NCBI RefSeq assembly: GCF_002101705.1
Contig: NZ_LQPC01000002.1
Location: 1 to 64,000 of the forward strand
Source: Mycolicibacterium iranicum
GTDB lineage: Bacteria; Actinomycetota; Actinomycetes; Mycobacteriales; Mycobacteriaceae
DNA length: 64,000 bases
Reading direction: 5' to 3'
Part shown: piece by piece, positions 1 to 9,400 of the stretch
How the letters are laid out: every line of letters begins with the position of its first letter
Numbering within the stretch: the stretch's first letter is position 1
Program-made: the position numbers and the translations under genes
The notes under the pieces: model-generated
What the model saw: the letters and a program-made list of their open reading frames with translations, nothing else
Databases searched by the model: none
What the model was told of the DNA's origin: nothing

Positions 1-55
1 GGTCGACGAACAACGCGGTCAGGACCAGACGGGCCTTTGACGTGGGTTGCGGCAT
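1..55 (-). CDS. IS481-family transposase/integrase, N-terminal fragment (cut by window edge)
   Basis: Reading the minus strand from an ATG at 55-53 gives MPQPTSKARLVLTALFVD before the window edge. This resembles the start of the IS481-type integrases common in mycobacteria, which begin with a short basic stretch and then an ARLV-type helix leading into the helix-turn-helix. Only 18 codons are visible, so the family call rests on this stretch plus the repeat structure immediately upstream (83-152). The protein would insert the element by DDE transposition. Moderate to low confidence; the rest of the gene lies to the left. Confidence 0.45.
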   Translation of the reverse strand, partial: MPQPTSKARLVLTALFVD

Positions 56-82
56 CCCCGAGCATCACGCCGAGCCGGGCTG

Positions 83-151
83 TCTCCAATGCCCCGAGAC
101 ATCTATCTCCAATGACGCGAGACATCTGTCGCCGATGTCCTGAAACACCAC
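83..151. repeat. Three tandem degenerate 23-bp repeats at the IS end
   Basis: Units start at 83, 106 and 129 with an exact 23-bp period. Each begins TCTCCAATG or TCGCCGATG and contains GAGACATCT or a variant (GAAACACCA). Subterminal repeats of this kind are usual transposase-binding sites at the ends of IS481-like elements; that role is inferred. Confidence 0.5.
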
Positions 152-279
152 ACTGTCCCCGCCACCAGATTTTCATGCCATTTGGGAACACTTTGGGATG
201 CCAAACGTGCCCAGAGGGGCGCAACCTCTCGGTTGGGCGTCGGGCTTGTAATGTCGTCCGGCCGCGAGGTGGCGCAGCT

Positions 280-1152
280 TCAGCCGAGATCGTCGGGGAT
301 GTCGTCGACGGATTGGGTGAACTGTGGTGGCCGCTTTTCCAGAAAGGCTCGTACGCCTTCTTTCCCGTCACCGATTGAGGCGTGCCACATGGCGAGGCTG
401 TCGCGGCGGTGGGCTTCGAGTGGATGGGTGGAGCCGGCGCCGGCGTAGAGCAGTCGGCGGGTCATCGCGAGTGCGGCGGACGATCTCCCGTCGATGAATT
501 TGTGCGCCAACGCATACGCGCTCGGCAGCAAGTCGTCAGGCTCGTGAATGGACCGCACCAGGCGATGAGACAGGGCTTCTTCGGCCGAGAGGATGTCCGC
601 GGAGTACATCAGTTCCAGGGCGGTGGGCATTCCGACGATCCTGGGTAGGAAGTAGGAGGACGCTGCTTCGGGCACGATGCCGAGCTTGCCGAAGACGAAG
701 CCAATGCGCGCCTTCGTGGATACCAGGCGAAGGTCCATCGCCAGTGTCATCGTCGCACCTATGCCTACGGCCGCGCCGTTGATCGCGGCGATGACGGGTT
801 TGTCGCAGTCGTGGATCGCGAGGGTGACTTTACCGCCGGTGTCGCGGACACCGTCCTGAAACGGTGCTTCCGTGAGCCGCTCTCGAAGCAACTGTGCTGT
901 CGGAGCGGCTGATTCGTCCAACCCGAACACGTTGCCCTCCGCCGCAAGGTCCATCCCGGCGCAGAATGCCCTACCTGATCCCGTGACGACCACGGCGCGT
1001 ACGGCGTTGTCGCGGCGCACCTGGCGGAAAGCCTGTTCGAGCTCGGCGGCCATGGTGAGGTTGAAGGCGTTGAGTTGATCGGGCCGGTTCAAGGTGAGGG
1101 TCAGCACGCCGTCATCGACTGCCCATGTCAGGGTCTCGAAGTGGGGATCCAT
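280..1152 (-). CDS. Enoyl-CoA hydratase/isomerase family protein
   Basis: A 290-residue crotonase-fold protein, about the usual family length, expected to act on acyl-CoA thioesters in the cytosol (hydration or isomerisation of an enoyl-CoA). Visible hallmarks are FCAGMDL (oxyanion-hole loop, residues about 63-69), INGAAVGIGATM (about 124-135) and LGIVPEAASSY (about 157-167), whose Glu corresponds to one catalytic Glu of the family. The start is supported by GAGGAG about 9 bases upstream of the ATG. It lies 251 bp downstream of an SDR gene on the same strand, so the two may belong to one degradative pathway, but the exact substrate cannot be read. Confidence 0.85.
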   Translation of the reverse strand: MDPHFETLTWAVDDGVLTLTLNRPDQLNAFNLTMAAELEQAFRQVRRDNAVRAVVVTGSGRAFCAGMDLAAEGNVFGLDESAAPTAQLLRERLTEAPFQDGVRDTGGKVTLAIHDCDKPVIAAINGAAVGIGATMTLAMDLRLVSTKARIGFVFGKLGIVPEAASSYFLPRIVGMPTALELMYSADILSAEEALSHRLVRSIHEPDDLLPSAYALAHKFIDGRSSAALAMTRRLLYAGAGSTHPLEAHRRDSLAMWHASIGDGKEGVRAFLEKRPPQFTQSVDDIPDDLG

Positions 1153-1403
1153 CCGTTTAGTCTCCTCGCACTGGCTAGAGGCGCTGCGCTGCCGTCGCAG
1201 TCAGAGTCGCACGAGTGAGAACGGGTAGGCGAACGTGCCGCCCGGCGCCCCGTCGCAACCCGCTGCGAACGAAGAACGGGGCGGCATGGGAGGCGATGCC
1301 AGGGACGTCGTGGCCACGGCAACGGCCAGCGGTACCGACAACGACATAACGACTTTCATTCATGCCTCCCAGCTCGTGTGACCGACATCCCCACGACGGC
1401 GTG

Positions 1404-2234
1404 TCACATGTGCGAGCCGCCGTCGATGCGGACCTCGGTGCCCGTGATGAAGTAGGCATCGTCGCTGCCCAACATCGCCACCACACCGGCCACCGCATCC
1501 GGTGGGGCGAAGATTGCGCCTCCGTCCAGGGGAAGCATCGGGGCCACCTTGCCGAACAGGGCGTAGTCCGAGTCCTCGGGCAGCCCCGGCCCGACGCTTT
1601 GGCGGGAGGATCCGGTGCCATCGGTCATGCCGGACGAGATTGAGCCTGGCTGAACGGAATTGAATCGAATGCCGGCCTTGGCGAACTCCATCGCCCAGGA
1701 GTGGGTCATCGACAGCACGCCGCCCTTGGAGGCTGCGTAAGCGGCCATGTAGGGATGGGCAAAGTGCGCCGAGGTGGAGCTGAAGTTCACCACGGCGGCG
1801 TGATGGCCTTCGTGCAGCGCCGCAATGCACTCCCTGGTGACAAGGAATGTCCCGATGAGATTGATGCGTAGGACGTTTTCGAAGTCGGCGAGGGTGGTCT
1901 GGGCAAGGTGCGCCGAGCGCAGAATTCCGGCGGCGTTGACCAGTGTGTCCAACCCTCCCAAGGCATTGAGTGACTCGGCCACACCTGCGGCGACGGACTC
2001 CTCGTCGCCGATGTCCATGGCGACGGTCGTCAGTCGATCGCCATCAGCGCTCGCTTTCGTCGCCGTGTCGGCGAGCCCCTCACTACTGATGTCAGCGGCG
2101 ACGACATGGCCTCCTTCAGCAAGGATGCGCAGCACGCACGCTTGGCCGATCCCTGACCCGCCACCGGTGATGAGCACCCGTCGTCCGGAATAGCGCGAAA
2201 GGGAAGGGGACGAGCCTCCGGACGTAGTGGTCAC
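1404..2234 (-). CDS. SDR family NAD(P)-dependent oxidoreductase
   Basis: A 276-residue classical short-chain dehydrogenase. It shows the TGGGSGIG nucleotide-binding motif (about residues 23-30), NAAG, the catalytic Ser in FSSTS, the YAASK pair (Tyr/Lys), and a C-terminal TGTEVRIDGG typical of FabG-like members. It should oxidise or reduce a hydroxyl/keto group with NAD(P)(H); the substrate is unknown. The start is GTG with GGGAG about 9 bases upstream. Next downstream on the same strand is an enoyl-CoA hydratase-like gene, which suggests acyl-CoA or steroid-type catabolism (inference). Confidence 0.88.
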   Translation of the reverse strand: MTTTSGGSSPSLSRYSGRRVLITGGGSGIGQACVLRILAEGGHVVAADISSEGLADTATKASADGDRLTTVAMDIGDEESVAAGVAESLNALGGLDTLVNAAGILRSAHLAQTTLADFENVLRINLIGTFLVTRECIAALHEGHHAAVVNFSSTSAHFAHPYMAAYAASKGGVLSMTHSWAMEFAKAGIRFNSVQPGSISSGMTDGTGSSRQSVGPGLPEDSDYALFGKVAPMLPLDGGAIFAPPDAVAGVVAMLGSDDAYFITGTEVRIDGGSHM

Positions 2235-3622
2235 AAAACATCTCCCGTCGTAGATCTGCAGGCATTGATAACCGACTCTGGCATTGGCTGTCTAACTTCA
2301 CGTGCACAACGGCGTCATCGGTGGTCGGTTCCCGGGTGGATGGGACGCGAACGCGCGAACATGTCGGACGCAAATTCGGAGAGAAGTACCGAACACCCCT
2401 CCTCATCATCGAGACCAAGACGGATTCGTCGTACTTAATCGGTACGGGCCAGATCCGAACCGGTTGAAAACACCGACCGCAGCCATGCTCGATCAGCATT
2501 CCGTCAAACTGCGGAAGTCGCTGTGGTCTCGCGAGGTCGTTTGCTCTGAATGTCCACCAGCCCGACGACCGGCTTCGCCGTCCCCCGCCTTGGGTGACCA
2601 GGCCAGACTGCAGTGCCCTAGGGATCTTCCGGTCGTCAAACAGCTTGCTGCGGCACGTCTGCGAACACCCAGACGACAGTAGACGTACGGGCGCCTCGGC
2701 CGAAGCGAGCTCGCGAATCGTCGGAGTCGAATACTCCATGGGGGCACCCTGTTCGCAGCGGACAGGCGCGTCCAGGCGCGGCGGAACGGCCCTTTTAGCA
2801 GCGCGCTTTGGTATCTGAGACCCGTTGGTGCAGCCGCCGCGTATCGACACCGTCAGCGAGTTTTCCCGGGGCAGCCGGCGACGAGTTGGACAGCGACGAG
2901 TCATTGTTATTGATGGACGGGGTGCTGGCCGGCCGCGAACCCAATATTTGCGAACAGAACACTCCCAAACGCCGAAAGCGGGCTTTCCGGCGGAATCGCT
3001 CAGATCGCGGGCCCCGCACTGAGCTGCTCAAACGGGAAACAGTGGGGATCTGCGAATGCCCACTTTTCGTTCCACCACTCAACGGTCGCAGGGTCGAATG
3101 TTGCCCTCTGCAAACATGCGATTCGCACGACATCGGAATGGCCGCGAACCGGTTGGGGTCCGCGGCTTTTCCGATTAGGCCCGGCTTGGCGAGCTGTGGG
3201 CTGGTAGTCGCTGGTGGGGTCGAGGGCGAAGGCGACATCGCGAATGACGCTGAGGTTATTCGAGAATGACAATCAGGTTGCGCAACTCACGACGAGGACG
3301 AAGCGCAGGTACGTTTCTTCGTTAAAGCCGAAGCGCGATCATGAAGACGGTACGCTGTGTCATTTCAGGGGGGTCGAGGTGACGACATGAGGGCGGTAAA
3401 TCCAGCGAGAAGAGCCGGTGCGGCTTTATCTTGGCTGCATCGTAACAACATCGCCATTAGCCAATGGCAGAATCCGCAATTTGCGGAGGAGGCGACCGGC
3501 GGGGGGCTTGTGAACACCGCGTCTCGCCTAGAGGGCAGATCTGTGGCGCTGTGCGTCAGACTCGGACGTTCTGTTCGAAGCGCACTACCCACACCGCGAC
3601 TTCAGCGCTCGAACACCGAGAT
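2235..3622. other. Long stretch without a convincing gene upstream of locus A
   Basis: About 1.39 kb with no reading frame that looks like a known protein. Open frames exist on both strands but show no recognisable domain and poor codon choice for this genome. Base composition is visibly less GC-rich than the flanking PKS. The part next to 3623 should carry the promoter of the 4-hydroxybenzoate/PKS operon, but I see no clear -35/-10 pair. It could also hide a decayed gene or a small RNA. Confidence 0.5.
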
Positions 3623-4231
3623 ATGACAGCAGATGTCGACCGCGTAGCCGAACTGTCGGTTACCGATATCCGACGACTCAACCGCGACCTTCGGATACTC
3701 ATCGCAACCAACGGCACCATGACGCGGATGCTCACGGCCTTGGCCAACGAGGAGATCGTCGTGGATATCGTCAAGCAGCAAATTCACGACGTCGCGCCGG
3801 AATTGCCCGAATTGGAGGGTAGCGCGATGGGGCGTGTTCTTCAGCGCGATATTTTGCTGAGGGGCCGAACTTCTGGAAACGCATTCGTGGCCGCGGAGTC
3901 GTTGATCGCCATCGATCTCTTGCCGCGCGCCATCATGACAAGTCTGACAGAGACCGATCGGCCGATCGGCGAAGTGATGGCGTCAAGTCACATCGAGACC
4001 TTCAAGGAGGAGGCGAAAGTCTGGACGGGAAAGGTGCCGCGTTGGCTGGCACATGACGAATACGAGATTTCGCCCACGGAGACTGTTGCCCGCCGGTATC
4101 GCGTTATCGCTGGAGGGCAACCAGTCATGATTATCACTGAATATGTCTTGAAAACTGTATTCGACGACACTTCGAAGAACAAATTTGTTACCGCCAGTAA
4201 GCAAGCGGAATCTCGAAATAACGGAATGTAG
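3623..4231 (+). CDS. Chorismate pyruvate-lyase (4-hydroxybenzoate synthase), Rv2949c-like
   Basis: Predicted to split chorismate into 4-hydroxybenzoate and pyruvate, giving the aromatic starter unit. The 202-residue product closely resembles my memory of M. tuberculosis Rv2949c, with shared stretches such as RRLNRDLRILIA, GRVLQR, FVAAESLIAID, SSHIETFKEEAKVW and ARRYRVIAGGQP. These belong to the UbiC-like chorismate lyase fold. I place the start at the ATG at 3623, because homology begins just after it; the frame is open back to 3464 but that extension looks non-coding. FadD22 follows after 57 bp, as in the M. tuberculosis PGL locus. The gene is poorer in GC than the PKS. The role is well established for the family; its use here as PKS starter is inference from the neighbours. 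Confidence 0.93.
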   Translation: MTADVDRVAELSVTDIRRLNRDLRILIATNGTMTRMLTALANEEIVVDIVKQQIHDVAPELPELEGSAMGRVLQRDILLRGRTSGNAFVAAESLIAIDLLPRAIMTSLTETDRPIGEVMASSHIETFKEEAKVWTGKVPRWLAHDEYEISPTETVARRYRVIAGGQPVMIITEYVLKTVFDDTSKNKFVTASKQAESRNNGM

Positions 4232-4288
4232 ACGGGACTGTAATCAGCGGTCCGAACCGCAGGAATTGAGAATTTCATAGCGCTGACC

Positions 4289-6451
4289 GTGTCGCATCTC
4301 TCACTCGCGCCTGTGAATTCGGGATCGGGCGGTCACGACGGGTCGGGGGCCGTCACGGTGAATGGACATCTAGACATGCTGAATGGGAATCTGGCGGAAC
4401 TGCTCGCCCGGCGGGCATCGGAGGATGGGTGGTACGACAAGCCCGCCTACTGTGCGCCGGACGTGGTGACGCACGGCCAGATCCATGACGGTGGTGCGCG
4501 CCTCGGCGAAGTGTTGAGGAGCCGCGGACTTTCCAGGGGCGATCGTGTGCTGCTGTGTCTGCCGGATTCGCCGGATCTCGTGCAGTTGCTGCTGGCGTGC
4601 CTGGCGCGCGGGATCACGGCCTTCTTGGCGAATCCCGATCTTCATCGCGATGATCACGCCTTTCAGGAGCGCGATACGGAGCCGGCGCTCGTCGTCACCT
4701 CCGGTTCTCTGCGCGATCGCTTCCACCCCTCGGGCGTGGTAGAAGCAGCAGAGCTCATGGCCGATGCGGCGCACGTCGGTCCGGGTGGGTACGAACCCCT
4801 CGATGGTGGCGCTCCTGCCTATGCGACGTACACGTCCGGCACGACGGGTCCGCCGAAGGCCGCGATCCATCGCCACGCCGACCCATTGGTTTTTGTCGAG
4901 GCCATGTGCCGTAATGCACTGCGGCTCAGCGCCGCAGACGTCGGATTGAGCAGCGCTCGCATGTATTTTGCGTACGGCCTGGGTAATTCGGTCTGGTTTC
5001 CACTGGCGACGGGTAGTTCGGCGATCGTCAATTCGGTGCCTGTGAGTCCGGAGATGGCCGCGACGCTGAGCGCGCGATTCCAGCCATCAGTGCTCTACGC
5101 TGTGCCGAATTTCCTGGCCAGAGTCGTCGACACATGCGCTCCCGATTCGTTCCGTTCGCTTCGCTGTGTGGTATCGGCGGGAGAGGCGATGGAGATCGGC
5201 CTGGCCGAGCGCATCATCGAATTCTTCGGCGGCATACCAATTCTCGACGGAATTGGCTCTACCGAGGTCGGGCAGACTTTCGTATCCAACAGCGTCGACG
5301 AATGGCGCCCGGGAACCCTGGGAAAGGTCCTGCCGCCCTACGAGATTCGGGCGGTGGCTGAGAACGGCGCCACTGCTGCCCCCGGGATGGAGGGGGACCT
5401 GTGGGTCCGCGGATCGTCCATCGCGCAGGGCTATTGGAATCGCGCTGAACCGCCCGCCGGCAGTGATGGTTGGCTCGAAACCCGGGATCGGGTCTGCATC
5501 GACGACGGGGGGTGGGTCACCTACCGTTGCCGCGCTGATGACATCGAGATCGTCGGCGGCGTCAACGTCAATCCGCGGGAGATCGAGCGGGTCATCATCG
5601 CGCACGACGCCGTGTCCGAGGCTGCCGTCGTCGGCGTGAGGGAATCCACGGGTGCCTCCACGCTGCAGGCGTTCCTGGTCCCGGCGGGCGATGCCGTGAT
5701 CGACGACGTGGTGTTGCAGGACATCCACCGGCAGTTGATCAGCCGACTGTCTGCGTTCAAGGTGCCGCACAGGTTCGCTGTTCTCGAGCGGCTCCCTCGA
5801 ACGGCGAACGGGAAATTGTTGCGGGGCGATCTTCGCTTGCAGCCTCCGACGAAACCGATTTGGGAACTTCCGTTGCATAGGGCGGAGGGCGTGCTCTCGG
5901 CTGGCGACGGCGACGTGACGCTCAAAGAGCGGTTGTCGTTGTTGCAGCAGGAACGGCACCGGCTGGTGGCCGACGAGGTATGTAAAGAGGCCGCCAAGAT
6001 CTTGGTTGAGCCTGATCCTCGCTCGATCAATCGCGATCTGGCGTTCTCGGAACTGGGTTTTGACTCGCAGATGACGGTCGAACTCAGCAATCGACTGGCC
6101 GCGCTGACGGGCCTGCGGCTGCCCGAGACGATCGGGTGGGACTGTGGCTCGATTTCAGCACTGGCCCGGCACGTGGAGACCGCACTGTCGGGATCCGACA
6201 GTCGGGTGGCGCTGTCCGCTGCGGCGACTTCGGGCACCGACGGTGTTGCGGCGGTCGAAGAGGAGCTGAAAAAGGTCGAGGAGATGGTGGCGGCCATCGG
6301 GCCCGACGACAGGCAGTGGGTCGCCGATCGTTTGCGTGCACTGCTGTACAGCATCACCGATGGCGAGGATCGGCTCGGCGAGCGGATTCAGGCGGCCTCG
6401 ACGCCGGAAGAGATTTTCCGGCTGATCGATTCTGAGTTCGGCGAGTCATGA
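4289..6451 (+). CDS. fadD22: 4-hydroxybenzoyl-AMP ligase with C-terminal carrier domain (FadD22)
   Basis: Activates 4-hydroxybenzoate with ATP and loads it on its own carrier domain for transfer to the downstream PKS, as shown for M. tuberculosis FadD22 (about 705 residues; 720 here). The N-terminal adenylation domain (about 30-530) carries [14 protein letters not shown] (P-loop-like A3 motif), [11 protein letters not shown] (A5), TRDRV, and the [11 protein letters not shown] lysine motif (A10). The ACP-like domain (about 560-640) has the phosphopantetheine serine in [14 protein letters not shown]-terminal helical tail ends [17 protein letters not shown], probably a docking segment. The GTG at 4289 is the longest start; homology to FadD22 begins near the ATG at 4376, so a shorter protein is possible. 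Its stop overlaps the PKS start (ATGA), implying translational coupling. Confidence 0.95.
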   Translation: MSHLSLAPVNSGSGGHDGSGAVTVNGHLDMLNGNLAELLARRASEDGWYDKPAYCAPDVVTHGQIHDGGARLGEVLRSRGLSRGDRVLLCLPDSPDLVQLLLACLARGITAFLANPDLHRDDHAFQERDTEPALVVTSGSLRDRFHPSGVVEAAELMADAAHVGPGGYEPLDGGAPAYATYTSGTTGPPKAAIHRHADPLVFVEAMCRNALRLSAADVGLSSARMYFAYGLGNSVWFPLATGSSAIVNSVPVSPEMAATLSARFQPSVLYAVPNFLARVVDTCAPDSFRSLRCVVSAGEAMEIGLAERIIEFFGGIPILDGIGSTEVGQTFVSNSVDEWRPGTLGKVLPPYEIRAVAENGATAAPGMEGDLWVRGSSIAQGYWNRAEPPAGSDGWLETRDRVCIDDGGWVTYRCRADDIEIVGGVNVNPREIERVIIAHDAVSEAAVVGVRESTGASTLQAFLVPAGDAVIDDVVLQDIHRQLISRLSAFKVPHRFAVLERLPRTANGKLLRGDLRLQPPTKPIWELPLHRAEGVLSAGDGDVTLKERLSLLQQERHRLVADEVCKEAAKILVEPDPRSINRDLAFSELGFDSQMTVELSNRLAALTGLRLPETIGWDCGSISALARHVETALSGSDSRVALSAAATSGTDGVAAVEEELKKVEEMVAAIGPDDRQWVADRLRALLYSITDGEDRLGERIQAASTPEEIFRLIDSEFGES

Positions 6452-9400
6452 GGGGGGAGCAGCAGAATATGACGAGCAGCGTTGAGGGCGCCGACGAGGA
6501 ACGCGAAAAACTGTTCCGCTATCTAAAAAAGGCTGTGGTCGAGCTCGACGAGGCACGCGCACGTCTGCGCGACTACGAGCAACGCGCGACGGAGCCGGTG
6601 GCTGTGGTGGGGATCGGCTGTCGCTTCCCGGGCGGGATCGATTCTCCGGATGCGTTGTGGGAAGCCGTTTCAGCGGGCCAAGATCTGGTGACGGACTTTC
6701 CGGCTGATCGCGGTTGGGACGTGGAGGGCATCTATGACCCGGATCCCGACGCCGACGGCAAGACCTATACCCGCAAGGGCGCGTTCCTGGAGGACGCAAC
6801 CGGTTTTGACGCCGGGTTCTTCGGGATCGCGCCAGGCGAGGTCTTGGCGATGGATCCCCAGCAGCGGTTGATGCTGGAGGTGTCGTGGGAAGCGTTGGAA
6901 CACGCGGGAATTGACCCGTTGTCGTTGAGGGGGTCGCAGACCGGGGTGTTCACCGGGATCTTCGCGCCGAGCTATGGCGGCAGAGATTCCGGCGCCCTCC
7001 AGGGATACGGGTTGACCGGTACGACGGTGAGCGTGGCCTCGGGGCGGGTTTCCTACGTGTTGGGTTTGGAAGGCCCAGCGGTATCACTGGATACGGCGTG
7101 CTCCTCGTCGCTGGTGGCGATCCATTCGGCGATGGCGTCGTTGCGGACCGGTGAGTGCGATCTGGCATTGGCCGGTGGGGTGACGGTGCTGGGGTTGCCG
7201 TCGATCTTCATCGGATTCAGCCGGCAGCGCGGGCTCGCTCCCGACGGACGTTGCAAGGCGTTCGCCGGGGCCGCCGACGGAACCGGCTGGGGCGAGGGCG
7301 CCGGGGTGGTGGTGCTTGAACGGCTGTCCGATGCGCAGCGGTTGGGGCATACGGTGTTGGCCCTCGTGCGCGGTAGCGCGATCAATCAGGACGGCGCCTC
7401 CAACGGTTTGACCGCGCCCAACGGGCACGCCCAGCAGCGCGTCATCCTGGCAGCGTTGGACAGCGCGGGGTTGAGTGCAGCTGATGTGGACGTGGTGGAG
7501 GCTCACGGGACGGCCACCACCCTCGGTGATCCCATTGAGGCGCAGGCGTTGTTGGCGACCTATGGGCAGGACCGTCCGGCGGGGCGGCCGCTGTGGCTGG
7601 GCTCGATCAAGTCGAACATGGGTCATACACAGGCTGCGGCGGGCGTGGCCGGGGTGATCAAGATGGTGCAGGCGATGCGGCATGGCGTGATGCCGGCGAC
7701 ATTGCATGTGGATGTGCCTTCTCCGCGCGTGGATTGGGACAGCGGCGCGGTGTCGCTGTTGACCGAGGCGAGGGACTGGCCGGTAGATGGTCATCCGCGC
7801 CGGGCCGGGGTGTCTTCGTTCGGGATCAGCGGCACCAACGCGCACGTGATCATCGAACAAGCTCCCGAGCCGGCCCCGATCGAGAGCATCGCGCGCGGGC
7901 AGGGGTTGTCGATGCTGCCGTGGGTGATTTCGGCGAGATCGGCTGAGGCGCTGACGGCTCAAGCGAGCCGACTGTCAGCACACCTGGAGGCTGCTCCGGG
8001 GTTGGCCGCGGTCGATGTGGGGTTCTCGCTGGCGGGCCGGTCGGTGTTCGAGCACCGTGCGGTGGTGGTCGGCGGCGACCGGCAGACGTTGATGGAAGGT
8101 TTGGCGACGCTCGCCGAGGGTGAGCCGGGTGCGGGGGTGTCGGTAGGTCACGCGGGGCCGGTGGGGAAGACGGTGGTGGTGTTCCCCGGGCAGGGCTCAC
8201 AGCACATCGGGATGGGCCGCGAGCTGCACGGCCAGTTGCCGGTATTCGCCGAGGCTTTCGACGCGGTGGTCGATGAGTTGGATCGGCATCTGAGATTGCC
8301 TCTGCGCGAGGTCCTTTGGGGTGCAGATACCGGTCTTCTTGATACCACTGAGTTTGCCCAGCCGGCTCTGTTCGCAATTGAGGCGGCGCTGTTCGCGGTG
8401 TTGCGGCGCTGGGGCGTCCAGCCGGACTTCGTGATGGGCCACTCGGTGGGGGAGTTCACGGCGGCGTACGCCGCCGGGGTGTTGACGTTGGCGGACGCGG
8501 CGATGCTGGTGGTCGCGCGCGGCCGGTTGATGCAGGCGCTGCCTTCGGGTGGGGCGATGGTGGCGGTGGCCGCCGCTGAAGACGAAGTGATGCCCCTGCT
8601 GAGTGAGGGTGTGGGGATCGCTGCGATCAATGCGCCCAAGTCCGTGGTGATCTCAGGTGCGCAGGCCTCGGCGGGTGCGATTGCGGACCGGTTCGCAGAG
8701 CAGGGTAGGCGGGTACACCGGCTGGCAGTGTCGCATGCGTTCCATTCGCCGCTCATGGAGCCGATGCTCGAGGAGTTCGCGCGGGTCGCGGCCGGGGTGC
8801 GGGCCCGTGAGCCGCGGATCGGGTTGGTGTCCAACGTGACCGGCGAATTGGTCGGTGCTGGAAGTGGTTTCGGTTCCGCTCAGTACTGGGTCGAGCATGT
8901 GCGCCGGCCGGTGCGTTTCGCCGACAGTGTGCGTCACCTGCAGGCGGCAGGCGCGACCCATTTCATCGAGGTCGGTCCCGGTAGTGGTTTGACGAGCTCC
9001 ATCGAGCAGTCGTTGGCTCCGGCTGAAGCGGTGGTGGTGCCGACCCTGCGCAAGAATCGCCCGGAGGTGGCCTCGGTGCTGACCGCCTCCGGTCAGTTGT
9101 TCACCACCGGCGTGCCGGTGGATTGGCCGGCGGCGTTCGCCGGATCGGGTGGGCGGCGGGTCGAGTTGCCCACGTACGCATTTCAGCGACGGCGGTTTTG
9201 GGAGGCGCCTGGCGCCGAGGGGTCCGCCGACGCGGCCGGTTTGGGGCTGGGGGTGACCAAACATGCCTTGTTGGGGGCGGTGGTTCAGCGGCCCGATATC
9301 GACGGGGTGGTGTTGACCGGCCGGTTGTCGCTGACGGATCAGCGTTGGTTGGCCGACCATGAGATCGGCGGGGCGGTGCTCTTTCCCGGGACGGGCTTCG

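Larger units (their letters stand above)
1..152 (-). mobile_element. Right-hand end of an IS481-like insertion element
   Basis: The segment holds the 5' end of a likely IS481 transposase (minus strand, from 55) and, upstream of it, three degenerate 23-bp repeats. The outermost repeat ends in CACCACA at 146-152, which read on the minus strand is a TGTGGTG terminus; IS481 elements characteristically end in TGT...ACA. The boundary at 152 is inferred from that terminus. The other end and any target duplication are outside the window. Confidence 0.4.

Noticed and set aside
2116..2904. 262-codon minus-strand open frame upstream of the SDR gene
   Set aside because: It overlaps the SDR gene in the opposite register, shows no domain, and its composition is random-looking (many Arg/Ser/Pro).
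2808..3272. Open frames on both strands around 2.8-3.3 kb
   Set aside because: No similarity to anything I know, no ribosome-binding site, poor codon use; more likely chance frames in high-GC DNA.
3387..3626. 79-codon frame ending in an ATGA overlap with the chorismate lyase
   Set aside because: Rare codons (AGA, TTA, CTA) and no recognisable protein; kept only as part of a finding on the region.
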